Assembly: GCA_026120185.1 (NCBI GenBank)
Contig: JANUWF010002059.1
Coordinates: 56,001 to 120,000, forward strand
Direction: 5' to 3'
DNA length: 64,000 nucleotides
Source: Voacanga thouarsii
Lineage: Eukaryota > Streptophyta > Magnoliopsida > Gentianales > Apocynaceae
Made by a program: the position numbers and the translations under genes. The notes beneath the pieces are model-generated. The model did not search any database. It worked only from the letters and a program-made list of their open reading frames with translations, and was not told the origin of the DNA. Position 1 is the first letter of the stretch. Every line of letters starts with the position of its first letter. Positions 33,174 to 44,904 of this stretch are shown in pieces.

Positions 33174-36121
33174 CTAATGCGAGCTAGTAATAGGTCATAG
33201 CCTCTACTGAGTACTCAGAGCTTCCACTGGTTCACAAAACCAATCCAATATTCCGTTCCTGAAGGAATATAAATAAAACATTTTCTAGGGCCAAAATATT
33301 GTTTTCCAAACATTAATTTCATACCAAAAGATTGTTTTCCAAACCATAATGAAAATGGATAAGAAGTTCTTTTTGGTTTGATAAAACACTTTTTCAATGG
33401 CATTTTTGTCATTTGACAAATACTTGATTCCAAAGGAGATTTATTCAGGAATTCCAAGATTCTAATTCTAAAAGAAGAATTAAATTCAAGAAATTCCAAT
33501 TATAATTCCATAATTCACATTTTCCCAAAACCCTTTCCATAAAAAGGAATATTTATGCTTTCCTAGAATAAAATATAACCTCGTCTCGTAATTAATGAGA
33601 AGAAAACCTTTTAGGTATACATTTGTACCTAAGAATTATTCATAGTTTAAGTGACCTAAAAGTCCTCGTAGAAAATATTGTTTTCTAAAGTTTCCAATAA
33701 TTTCCCGTTCAGAGAAGCCATTTCTCATTTAGAAAAACCATATCTTGTTCAAGAAAACACAAGGTTCCTCAACCTCATTGCTATACTTTAAGAAACAGTC
33801 ACTTATTATAAATAATTCCAATAATAAAAATCCATATGTTCATTCAAATCTAACATAGCATGATGCAATTTCTTTCTCAGAAAAACCAGATTCTCTTTTA
33901 GAGAAACCGAAAGGATTCATATAATATTTCTCAATAAAACATAATTTCACTAGCACAAAATAGGGTATGTAAAATAAGTGGGACTTACCTTGTGTCTTAT
34001 CGCTTAGTTACGTGGTACTCAATTTCATCACGAACTCTTTTTGTGTAAATAACCTACATCCATAATCAATCCATATTTCATTTAACCTTTTAAGGTTTTC
34101 AACCAATATAGAGGTATCATCCAATATGTAAGACCAAGGAATGACCTAATTCCTCATTCCTCTATTTCTTGCTCAATATGATATAAATACTTGAGATGAT
34201 CAAAGGTTCACTTATCCATTCCTTCATTTCATTCCTCAAATAAGTATACAAACCTTTCGCATACTTCCTTGATCCTTCATATATCCAATAATACACATGG
34301 AATCAACATATTGTTTTATTCTTTATCAACCAATTTTCTGCATTTCCTCCTTCTTGGCACACTTTCTTGTTTATAACGTAACTTTTGATTCACAAGTCCA
34401 ATTAATTTCAAACTAGTTCCAAAATGTCCCCAAGACATTCCTTTATGGTTTCCACCTCATGGAATACCAATTTCCTTTGCCATTTCATTCAATTTTAATT
34501 AAAAAAAAAACTCCCAGTTTCTTCATCCCGTCATTAAACTGGCAGCCTTTGGTATTTAAAGCATACCTTTCTATTTACAAGTCCAAATCATGTCAAATTG
34601 GTCTTAAAATGATCCTAAGACATTTAGCTACAAGTTTCAGGTCATAGGGTTACAGGAAAAAAGAGCCATTTTGTTCATTTTAATGGTTCTTCAAGTCTGC
34701 TCGGAAATCACACAAACAGAATTTCTGTTTGTTCCTTTTTCTTCATACCATTAATTCTCTTTTCTTCAATCTAAATTCCTATATAACACTTAACCACCTT
34801 AAAATCCATCAAAGCAGCCTTCAACTCTCTGATTTTTACAGATGTTCAATCCAGAAAAATCATATTTTCCATTACTAAATTCGCCAATCACAAATAACAA
34901 CAATAACAATTCATTTTCTTTAATAACTAATCTCCTTTTTCATTTCAATTCCATCTTCTTCTTTTACAGCCATGAAAAACCATCCAAACCACCATCAAAA
35001 CATCTTCGTACACCATATAAAACATAATACATAGCTTCTATAATCAGCCAATACACACTACACGCAAAACAGCCCAAGAACGTAGCTAATTTTCCAAATA
35101 TAAGTCATAATTCACATGAATTTTCTCATAAAATTATCACCAAAATAATCCTTACAATTTATTCTACAGCATTAATTCAAGAAGTACAAGCTTTTACCTT
35201 ATGTATAGGATTCTCAAAGCTTGAATTGCTCCAAGTTTTCCTTCCTTTTCTTCCTTGAAAACCCTTTTTCTCTCATTTTTCTTTTTCTCCCTATTTTTCT
35301 CTCTATTTTCCTTCCTTTTCTTTCCTTTTTCTTCCTTTTGTTTTCTCCTTCGTATCTGCCGACTTCAAGCTGTGAAAACAGCATTTCCACTACCATTCTC
35401 AATGGCAAATTATCACATTGTCCCTTATTTTATTAATTAATCATATAGCTTACTGAAAAAGCTTACTAAATAAGCTTATATAATCTTACCATGAAAGCTT
35501 TATAAAAAATGCTAATTTCAACCAATCAAATAAAAAACATTGGGTCCCATGATCCAATCAATAACTAACACCTAATCTCAATAGCCAATCATGAAATGCC
35601 ACTTGTCCTCTTTTTGACAAAATTACCATTTTCCTTAGGATATAATTAAAATTCGGGCCAATATACATTTCAATCGGAAAAACTTTTATTTCACCAATGG
35701 AATCTACAAAATTTACTAAGTTCAATGGCGGGAGTCAAAATTCTCAATTCTTTCTCAATCCCCTTCAATTTGTAGTCAAAATCTCATTCACGGTCAAAAT
35801 TATGATAATACCCCTGAAAATTCAAATTATACCAAAATGTTCGTCTCATCGTAATGATCAACTTTTGTTCTGGGCTTATACCTAAATTCTCACTCCATAC
35901 AAAGTAGTCATCAATTGAAGTACAAAGGTACAAGTAGAACAATCTCAAAATTCCATCCTGGTCCTTACAATGTCAAAATTCCAATACTGCCCTTATATAT
36001 TTTTAGTGCACCAAAACGTTCATCTTATTATATTGATCATTTCTTGTTCTGGTCACTTTTACAAATTCTCATTCTATCCAAAGTAATAGCTATTTAAAGT
36101 ACAAAAGTGAGGGTTATTACA
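33174..36121 (-). repeat. LTR-A, outer (5') part, gypsy family, minus strand
   Basis: The outer end at 36121 reads, on the minus strand, TGTAATAACCCTCAC, a gypsy LTR start. It holds a 12 bp palindrome at 33207-33218, a pyrimidine tract at 35231-35345 and a tandem duplication of about 180 bp in the U3-like region (35833-36110). The segment around 33240-33180 matches LTR-B near 40700-40830 by eye (GGTTTTGTGAACCAGTG and GAGTACTCA). Small ORFs here (for example 35214-35440) are low-complexity. Confidence 0.8.
35833..36110 (-). repeat. Imperfect tandem duplication in LTR-A U3
   Basis: Two copies of a block with CCAAAA, GTTCxTCT, TTGTTCTGG and AATTCTCA, about 180 bp apart (starting near 35833 and 36012), just inside the LTR start. 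Confidence 0.7.
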
Positions 36122-36794
36122 CTGATGATGCTTGCTCTTAGTCTTATTGCTCACTTTTTTTTTTTAATGTTTTTGTGTTATAGGTACTTTCAAATTATAT
36201 TGTAGTTAATTTTCAAATTCAAATTTATACATTATATTTATATAATTTTGTTTCACTACAAATCATTTGAAATTGTCATATAATTTTGTTTACTATTATA
36301 CATTTTTAATTGTGAAAAATAAGATATCTTTTGGATTAAAAAAAAAAAGCAGGGGTAATTAATTTTTTTAAATAATTAACATTTAGCAACAAACAATTGC
36401 AGTCATTAATATGAACATTAATTAGTGACAGACAAATAGTTCTGTTGCTAAACTTAGCTACTGAATATCTAAGTTTTGGTCACAAAACAACTAGCAAAAC
36501 AATCACTGATTAGTGACCACAATCGATCGCAAATTAGTGACCGACATCAGCGATCGTAATGACTCTAATTAGCAACCGACATTGTCGACTAATTTCTCAA
36601 AAACAATTTTTTTTTATTTATTTACGACCACATTATGTTGTCACTAATTCCTAACTGTCGCCTTACCATGGTCACTGTATATTTAGCGACCACAGATATA
36701 GCGATCGCAGTTATTTGATTGCGACCAAATAATCGCAGCCAATATATCTGTGGTGCCAAATTGGTAGTCGCTAATCTTCATTTTCCTTATAGTG
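36122..36794 (+). mobile_element. CACTA transposon, right part and terminus
   Basis: Continues the reading frame end of the left part (DDSAN then DAC and a stop after LTR-A and one TSD are ignored). From about 36430 it shows the subterminal repeats typical of CACTA elements: several versions of ATTAGTGACC, GCGACCACA and GTCGCTAAT in both orientations. It ends TTTTCCTTATAGTG at 36794, the complement of a CACTATAAGGAAAA terminus. TAC at 36795-36797 would be the 3 bp target duplication, but the other copy was not found. Confidence 0.85.
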
Positions 36795-36797
36795 TAC

Positions 36798-37515
36798 CTC
36801 TAAATCAGAAAGGATTTAAGAATAAAACGGATAGGAGGTTATAAGCACCCAATTACAATCTTATAGAAAACCTTAAAAGAATAAGTAATTAAGACCAAAT
36901 CTAGAGAAGCTAACTAAATTATTCTCCAAGATTTGGAGATACTAAAAAATGGCAGACTAATCCCTTAGTAATATCATGGAGAAGGAAAGAACATGAAGGA
37001 ATTTTCTCCCATGTCTCTCTATATAATTTGAACATTTACATAGATTGAGATGTCTTGTTAACATAAAGTGTATTTATATATACCAAGTCCTAGCATTAGT
37101 TTAATGAGGTCCCTAAGACAAGTTTAGGGTGCAAAAATCATTTTAATTCTTGAAAAATGGGAGAAATCTAGAGAAATTCATCAAAATTTCATGACAGTGA
37201 AGTCCTTTACGAAGCTAAGTTCCGCTGACTACTTTATGGGTGGCAGGCCCAGTTTTGATGCATTTTCCTCCTCTTCTTGCCATTGTTTACATCCTTGTTA
37301 ATTTCCCTCTTAGATAACCATCAACCTGAGTTCTTTGACCTTTTCAACATCCTTCCAAGGCTCATCCATTCTCAAATATGGTCTTATGAATTCTTAGAGT
37401 ACTTCTTGAAAGCATTTGAATCTTACTCTCATCATTGGCCCTTGAATACTTGGTTAAGTGTCTCCCCTTTCTTGTACTTGATCCTTATGATGAAGTAGAA
37501 CTAATCACACATAGA
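36798..37515 (-). mobile_element. Family X, second fragment
   Basis: On the minus strand it matches the insertion at 125-1144. Shared items, in order: CTTCATCAT plus purine-rich piece, GPM-x-R-x-R coding piece (37300-37445) and, near 36830, the GGGTGCTTAT word found at about 880 in copy one. The CACTA terminus at 36794 cuts it where copy one is at about 915, so the CACTA element probably inserted into it. Confidence 0.55.
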
Positions 37516-38107
37516 GAAAATGCCAACCATCATACAAGATTGAAGGCTCACGAGAAAATCAAAATTCGCGGTGGAAACATGCAATTCAAAAATTTCTCAT
37601 CTAATAGTTTAGGAATACTTACTTTCAGGGTGCTTAGGATGAACAACTTGAGGGATTGGTTTTGATGGAATTTTTTATTTATCACGATCATTTGTTCCGT
37701 AGGAATCCTAACCAAGAATAGATTCCTTTGCATCAAACACGTGCACCAAGATTGCTAGCTTTTAATCTTTCAAAGTATTCTTGAACCTCTAATGAGTTTT
37801 CAACCTAGTGAAAAAAGAATCAAGGATGAAAGAACAAGGAAGAAATTGGAAAAGCTAATCTATAAGAAAATGAAAAAAGAAAAGGAACAGTGGCTGTTGA
37901 ATGAACAAAGCTATTTTCTATTTTTTTTCCCCCTACTTTTCATACGTGAATAGGAACATGCACAAAAAAAAAAAAAAACAATAGCTTCCAATTTTTCATG
38001 CTTTTTCACTACCACCCGTTTTCTCTTTCTTTCTTTTCCTTCTTTTAAATCACTTTAAGGTAGCTGCCAGGGTTTCTAAAAAACCTTTGCCATCTCAACA
38101 ACCTTGT
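37516..38107. other. Unassigned intergenic DNA
   Basis: I see no recognised gene or element boundary. Small open frames are present on both strands without a known motif. It may be upstream family X or gypsy DNA. Confidence 0.4.
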
Positions 38108-40832
38108 TGTAATACCCCTCTTGTTAAAAGTATTTAATGGGTATAAGAATTTTGAAGGAGAGATATATAAAATATATTTCTGTATATAATTATTCATACT
38201 GGACCATGTTATATAAAATTAGTCGGGACATAATATTAGAAATTTGGTGGGACCAAAGATGTTAATAAAGGATGGCCCACCACATGTAATAGAAGCTAGA
38301 AGATTGCCAATCAAGCTTTGACCACCCTTAACCAAGATTTGCTACCTTTGACCATGAGCGACTAAAGAGAATTCTTGCACATTCCATTAATATCTCATCC
38401 TTTCTACTAGTTTCCTTTAGATTTTCTACACTTCTATAAATTTCATTAGCCTCTAAAGCATTCTAGAGGTGATGAGTAATTTTCTAAGAATTTCAAAGAT
38501 ATTTCATAGATACTAAATCAAGAGGGAATAATATAAAAAAGGAAGAACAAGAGAAATTAGGAGAAAAAGAAAGAAAGGAAAACTGGGAAAAGAAGAAGAA
38601 AAGAAAAAAAAGAGAGGGAAGGACCGAGACAAAGAAGAGAAGGGAGAGAAAAGAAACCTAAGAAAAAAGAAGGAAAGGAAAAAGGAAGAGAAAGAAAGAA
38701 GAAAATCGGGAGAGAGAAGAAAGAAAAGAAAACCGAGGGAAGAGGAAAGAAAAGAGAAAAGAAGGATCCTTTTTCAAGCTTGATTTTGCTCCATCAAGTA
38801 AGTGAGATTTATTTTCTTAGAAGTGAAGTGATTTATATATGATGGAGATTTATTATAATGCGAATTTTCTACTTGAATGCATAAACACTGCAAAAAAGTT
38901 GAAATAGAAATTGTCGTTAATGTTGGATGTTAACCAGTTGTTAAGGAGGAGTATTTTTTGCATTTTTATAGCTGGTATGAATGGATTTTGAAGTCATGAA
39001 ATATTGAGAAACAACTAAAGAAAGAAAGACGAGAATTTGAAGGAGGAAATGCTATTTATGGTGGAAATAAAATAAGTTAAATACTAACTTGGCAACTTGT
39101 GGGTGTTCTTTGAATTAATGGGATTATGAATTAAGATAATTGAACTTGAGCATGTTTTGGGGTTATAAGAAGGACTTGGACTAGGTTTTTTTGGAGTTTT
39201 GGTAGTTGAGATCCATATGGTATCAAAATTACCAAAAGCTATTATTAAGAAGAATAAAAATTTCTGTTTTGGTACCTTTGAGAGAATGCTAATAAATTGG
39301 TAGGTAAAGCTAACCAAAACACCATGGTTGAGGCATTAAACAAAATATTGAAGGGTTTATATATGGTAGGTTATATTAATGAATCCATGAGAAAACCCTA
39401 AAGTGATGTCACACCTTGAGAGGCCTTGTTTTACTACATTAATGAGAGTATTCACAGGAATAACTAAACAAAATGGAGAAAGACATTACATCCCATCAGC
39501 TAGAATTTATAGAGAAATGTTATAGTGATGATTTGGGACAATTTTGGCCTTATTTGGATATTGGGATCAAAAGCTATGAAGTTAATGAAGGAGGAGGTTA
39601 AAATGGAGATCAAATTTCTATTTTGAGATTAATGAATAGTGGGGAAAATTTATGGTTGGATGAATAAGCTTACAAGGGAATAGATGCATATCTATTCCAT
39701 TTATATGAAGTTGTAATGACAACATCCATTATCACACCTTAGAAGTATCCATCTATATTATATTTAGGATGTTATATTCCATATTAAATAAGAAATATGT
39801 CCTTATTGTAGGTAAACACGACTTAAGGAATTCATAAATTAGTAAGAACAAGTACACGACTGATAGTTAATCAAGGCAAGTCCCTCTATTTCATAAACCT
39901 CATTTTAGCTAGTGGTTTTCTAAAACACTTGAATACAAGCATTTATATTTTTATTAATTACAGATAGTGTGAGTCACTTGGATTTAAATTTCGTTTAGTT
40001 AAGTATTTTTTTTTTATATATAGCTAAGTGTTTTTTGATATATCATGGCAAGAACTCTTATGCTTTAAAGCTTTACGCTCTGTGAGTTTATCCAAACTAT
40101 ATCTTAGTTAAATGTTTTCCATCACATTTAGATAGAAACAGTTTATTCAACATTATGAATATTTGTGAGACTCTAGATTTCCAAAACCCTACCTTACTAG
40201 GAGTTTTCCTATTAAAATTGCGCGTAAGTATTTTCACACAAAGTGAACCATTTTTTATTTATAAACTTCATTTTGACTAGAAATCTCCTAAATCATATGA
40301 ATGTGAATCTTTTATAGTTTATGGAAATGTGAATTCCCTGTTTTTATCAAACTTTACATGGTTAGATGTTTTCCCGCATAAAAAAACAAAAACATTTCTT
40401 TGACAAACAAATTTTCCTAAAGCTATATATTGCCATGATTAAGCATATGACTCTTATGACCTTATACGATAACTAAAGCATATTTATGAATTTATCTGGT
40501 GGCATAAATGCTACTTTTTGGTATAAAAAAAAAAGGCATTATCATTCTAATTTTGGTTCGAATTGCTTTCAAAGCACTTCGACCACAACTTGAAAAGCTT
40601 TAAATGCTTACGTGTTCATTAATTTGGAAATGATTACAGAAACTATAATGAGCATTTGGAAAATAATATTTTTTTTCCCTAAAAATGGTTTTCTTGATCT
40701 CCATTCGGAGAATGTGATATGGACTGGTTTTGTGAACCAGTGAAAACGTTGAGTACTCAATGGGGATTTTGATCTTTGTACTAGTTCACGTTAGAGATAG
40801 ATGGTTCGAAGTAACTTGGTCTAGTTCTCGGA
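38108..40832 (+). repeat. LTR-B, gypsy family, cut by copia-2
   Basis: Begins TGTAATACCCCTC at 38108, a gypsy-type LTR start. It contains a purine tract (38519-38765), a TTGAGTACTCAA palindrome at 40749-40760 and a segment (40700-40820) that matches LTR-A. It is interrupted by copia-2 at 40833 and its end lies beyond the window, so solo LTR or full element cannot be decided. Confidence 0.7.
38519..38765 (+). repeat. Long purine tract in LTR-B
   Basis: About 245 bases almost entirely of A and G (AAGAAAGGAAAAC and GAGAGGGAAGG-type words) ending near GAAGGATCC. LTR-A has a counterpart at 35231-35345 just before the same AAGCTTGA...TTGCTCC wording. Confidence 0.85.
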
Positions 40833-42225
40833 TGTTAGTGTTTGCCCTAGAGGCAATCACTAGTATATTGTATATGACACATTTTATTTTAAATAAAATG
40901 TATTATTTATCTTATAGTTTCTTTTCTTTACTTTTGTGTAAAATAACTGTTAGATAAAGTCCCTAGTACAACACTGTGTTAAAGAAATTATGATAGAGAT
41001 CATGATATGACATCCCTACTACACTATATAGTGTTAGTACTTAAATAGTCCCTAGTCGTAGCATTAATGAGACAAACATCATTAATGCGTTAAGACTAGC
41101 ATGTGTTAGACTTCATAATTTGATCAGGCAGTGGTTCTCATATCCGTGAGTATTGAAATACTCAAAGTTAACATATGGATGCTTGTTAATGGAACAAGTA
41201 CATTGGATGACCTAGCTATGAGATAATCACATGGATAACTATTTAGTGCCAGTGATATAATCTCAATATAGCAAACGTGCAAGTATCCTTAGACTTGAGA
41301 TCTTCAAGGTACTTTGTTTGCTGAGCATTGTGCTTCGATTCCAATCTCTAGAGCCAGATTAAGGGCCGCCTATGGGATGGATATTGGGTATATTGTGAGG
41401 TAAACGAAAGTAGTTGAGAGGGTCAATAAATGATTCACCACTCCTAATAGTAGGGGCGAATATCTCACGACCACTTGTAGGAATTACTACTAGAGAAGTC
41501 CTTGGCCAAGGCGTATGTGTATTGGAAACAAATCTAATTGATACATATCTAGAGTAGTGGATTCCTGGTACAAGTTCTATTATATTCGGGCCAGAATTAA
41601 TATATATTCTGAAGGGAGTTGGCACTAATTCTATACTCCAAACCGAATAAGATATTGTATGGGGAAAGGTTAATTGCATTGTAGTTTGTTATTGAATGGT
41701 TCATGTCAAGCCACTTGACTTCCTGGACTCTTGGGTGGTCATGATGTGTTGCTAGATACCACTCATGATCTGGGAATATGGGTTTATTAATTGATGCATT
41801 AACAAACCAATCCTGATTAGAATTAATATGATTAATTCTAATTAATTATGGATTATTAATCTCAAAGAAATTTAAATTAATTCATAATCGCTACCAATTG
41901 ACTGAAAAACCTAATAGGTCACACACAATAGAGGATTATATACTCAAGATGTTATTTGATAACATAGTGGGGTTAATTGCGAGAAAGAGAAGTTGTTGTG
42001 GATAAATTATAATTAGTTATAATTTATAGTCCAAATTGTAATTGTGAGAACTTGATGTTTCCAATTACAATTAGAAAATTCTAATTGCTTTAGAATTCTC
42101 ATTTTTCAGTGATTTTTCGTTTGGTATATTAGATATGCGTGAAACCTTCTTAGAGTGGGATTCATGAAAACCCTAGGGCATTCACACGTTTCTTCTTCTT
42201 CTTCTTCTTCTTCTTCTTCTTCTTC

Positions 42226-42267
<42 letters not shown>

Positions 42268-42607
42268 CTAAAAACAAGAAGAACCCTAGCCGCCTTCTGT
42301 GTTTCTGCTAGCACAGAAAATCTTGGTGCTTGAGTGTTCCTTTGTGTGGATTTCTATCAGAGATAATCACATACTGTGATTATAGTGGTTGGACGTTCAA
42401 TTCTCATGGTGTTTGATCAAGAGAATTGCTAGATCGCACCTCGACTTGAAGAAGGAAAATTTTGTTTTCCACACGATCAAAAAAAGGTAAAAAGCTGTTA
42501 CATTTGTTATCTTTATGTCTTATTTTTCACACATATATGGATCTTCGGTTGGTATCTCATTTTATTCTTCTGCTGCGCCGTATATGATATGCGTGAGATA
42601 TGCAACA
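40833..42607 (+). repeat. 5' LTR of copia-2
   Basis: 1775 bp, TGTTAGTGTTTGCC to GATATGCAACA. It contains the GAGTAT hairpin (41148-41163) and, near 42189-42260, a CTT repeat followed by a CT repeat, both simple-sequence tracts. Confidence 0.9.
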
Positions 42608-42608
42608 G

Positions 42609-42621
42609 TGGTATTAGAGCC
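42609..42621 (+). promoter_or_regulatory. Primer binding site of copia-2 (tRNA iMet)
   Basis: TGGTATTAGAGCC, identical to the copia-1 site, one base after the LTR. Confidence 0.9.
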
Positions 42622-44409
42622 TTGCTATGTGTGGTTTGCGGACATTATTTTCCTGTGTGAAAGCTGTTTCATATATGTCTTTGTTCGCTGTGAAAATTGT
42701 TTCAGTCGAGTTGAAATCGTTTCGAGCATTATAGGTTAGGTCCATAGCACAATATACTTGTGTAATAGTTACAACATATTTCGAAAAAACGTTTTCTTTA
42801 TGTGCTGCAGATTTTCCTTTTGCAAAAAAACATTTTCTTGAACATGGTTGATTGCCTTCAATTTCATCCTAATTTTCTGTTTTGGCTTTGTTTAAACTAA
42901 TTTGAGCTTCAAAACAGAAAATACTGCTGAGAATCATTCTCACTAAAAATTTGCATTATAAGAATGCACCAGAAAATGTTTCTGAAAAATTTTCTGAAAA
43001 TCGCCTCCTTTTCCCAACTACAGCCGGCGACGGCTCTGGCTTCCAAACCGGCGCCGATTCCGTACTGTTTCGCGAATTCCAGAAATCATTTCTAGAAGAA
43101 AATTTTACTTAAAACTAAACCAAAGCCGGCACCGGCTCTGGCTTTCAAACCGACGCCAGTTCTGCTCTGTTTGCGATATTCCAGCCATTTAAAAAAATTT
43201 TGAAATAGAGTTTTGAAAAGGAAAAATCTCATTTGATAAGAGACGGAACCCAAAAGCATTTTCTCAAAATTAGTTTTAAGGCAAACAATTTTATCTTTCA
43301 AAATAATGATTTTGAAAATTTAAAATTGATGTATTTTTCTAAGATATTGATTTTAGAATATGTTTTATTTTTCTAAAATGGTGATTTTAGAATAATAAAA
43401 ACTATATTTTTATTTTGTTTAAGCATAGTCAATGGCATGGTGGATGGTTATGGACTAAAACCAATTATATCTGCTCATACATTTTATAGTTTTGGTTTTT
43501 ATGAAATAGGGCATGTGTGTCCTCCCTTCTCTAGAATTCTTATGTAATTCTCTTCTCATCTAGCTCCCCTCGAATATAACTCGAGATTTTCTCTCTTTAG
43601 TAAATTATATAATTAGTTTATATAAGTTAGATAGGAGTAGAAATATTTTATTCTGGAGATGGCAACCAAAACAAGGCGAGAATGTAAGACCTTCTACTTA
43701 AATCATGCATGAACACATAGGGTTAACTATATTAATTTCTTTTATGACTTAAAGAAATTAATTTAGGGTAAAGTCCATAAACATATCATGTAATCGCTTT
43801 ATTACCATGATTATTAATTATGTGATTTATTGATTTTTATGCATGTTATTTATTGAAATCACTAAAAGGAACAAATCCCTCAATTAATATTAAACCCAAT
43901 TCCTTCTATTAATATAGTAAGAACAAGAGTCCTTTTTCAAGACCAGGTTGTTGGGCAAACCCAAGCCTACTCGACATCGGGCATGTTCAAGCTATCGAAT
44001 TAAATTCCTGATTAATAGGTCGGGTTTAACTAAATTCTTTATCCCAGTTGGGCAAACTCAAGCACAAAGAAATTTATAGGAAAGGTTGGGGTACCCAAAA
44101 GGCTTTAAGATTAAAAGCTGTTAAGCACCCAATCATCCAGTAATTATATACGATGTACTTGGTATTGGATACCTACCAATGAACTTAAGGATGGCTTATT
44201 AGGCAAATCTAAGGTTATTCTTAAGGAATTTGGATACCGGTCTACTAGGAAAGCTTCCAACGAGCTTTCCTAAATCAGTAGTAGGGGCTATTGGTTTGAG
44301 TAAAATAGTGGAGTAAAAATATGTGTAATTAAAGTCCTAATTATTTGCATTTCATATGCATATACAAGTAGCTAATCATTTCTATCTTTACATCTAAGTC
44401 ACTTGCATC
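42622..44409 (+). other. copia-2 5' leader, no gene
   Basis: Non-coding. A GC-richer direct repeat lies at 43021-43185: two copies, roughly 108 bp apart, of a CGGCTCTGGCTT piece followed by CAAACCG and CGCC. Small ORFs have no motif. Parts from 43430 onwards match the copia-1 leader. Confidence 0.65.
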
Positions 44410-44904
44410 ATGTCTACAAACTTAAACCTACATAGCATTTCGGAAAAAAACAAGTTAACCGAATCAAACTACCTTGACTGGTATAGAAATTTGAGAATCA
44501 TTATCAAATTGGAAAAGTTGCTCTATGTGCTAGATGCTTCTATTCCGCCACCACCAGCTCAAGATGCTCATGTTGATGAGCATGCTGTCCACAAAAGGCA
44601 CAAGAAGGATAGTGATACAAAATCATGTATTATGCTAGCATCCATGACTCCCGAGTTGCAAAAACAACATGACCATATGGATGCTCAATCGATCATACTA
44701 CATCTTCGAGAGCTGTTTGATGCCCAAGCCAAAATTGTGAGATACGAGATCCCGAAGCAACAATTCCATTGCAAAATGGCAGAGGGTTCTTCTGTGGCCA
44801 CTCATGAGCTGAAGATGCTGGGCTTAATAGAGAAGCTTGGATCTCTCTGCTTCACGATGGACCATGACTTAAGTGTTGACTTAATTCTACAATCTTTAAC
44901 CTAA
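44410..44904 (+). pseudogene. copia-2 gag, N-terminal part
   Basis: Starts MSTNLNLHSISEKNKL, then NYLDWYRNLRI, the capsid part of copia gag. The frame runs to a stop at 44902. Comparison with copia-1 (LPNSFSQF) indicates a one-base insertion near 44898-44901, after which gag continues in another frame. Gag would have built the virus-like particle. Confidence 0.88.

Noticed and set aside
35214..35440. Three short ORFs rich in F, L and S or in K, R and E
   Set aside because: They are translations of a pyrimidine/purine tract in LTR-A.
37277..37736. Small protein-coding gene on either strand
   Set aside because: On the minus strand the region is a broken gypsy tail (family X). The plus-strand frames are its shadows.
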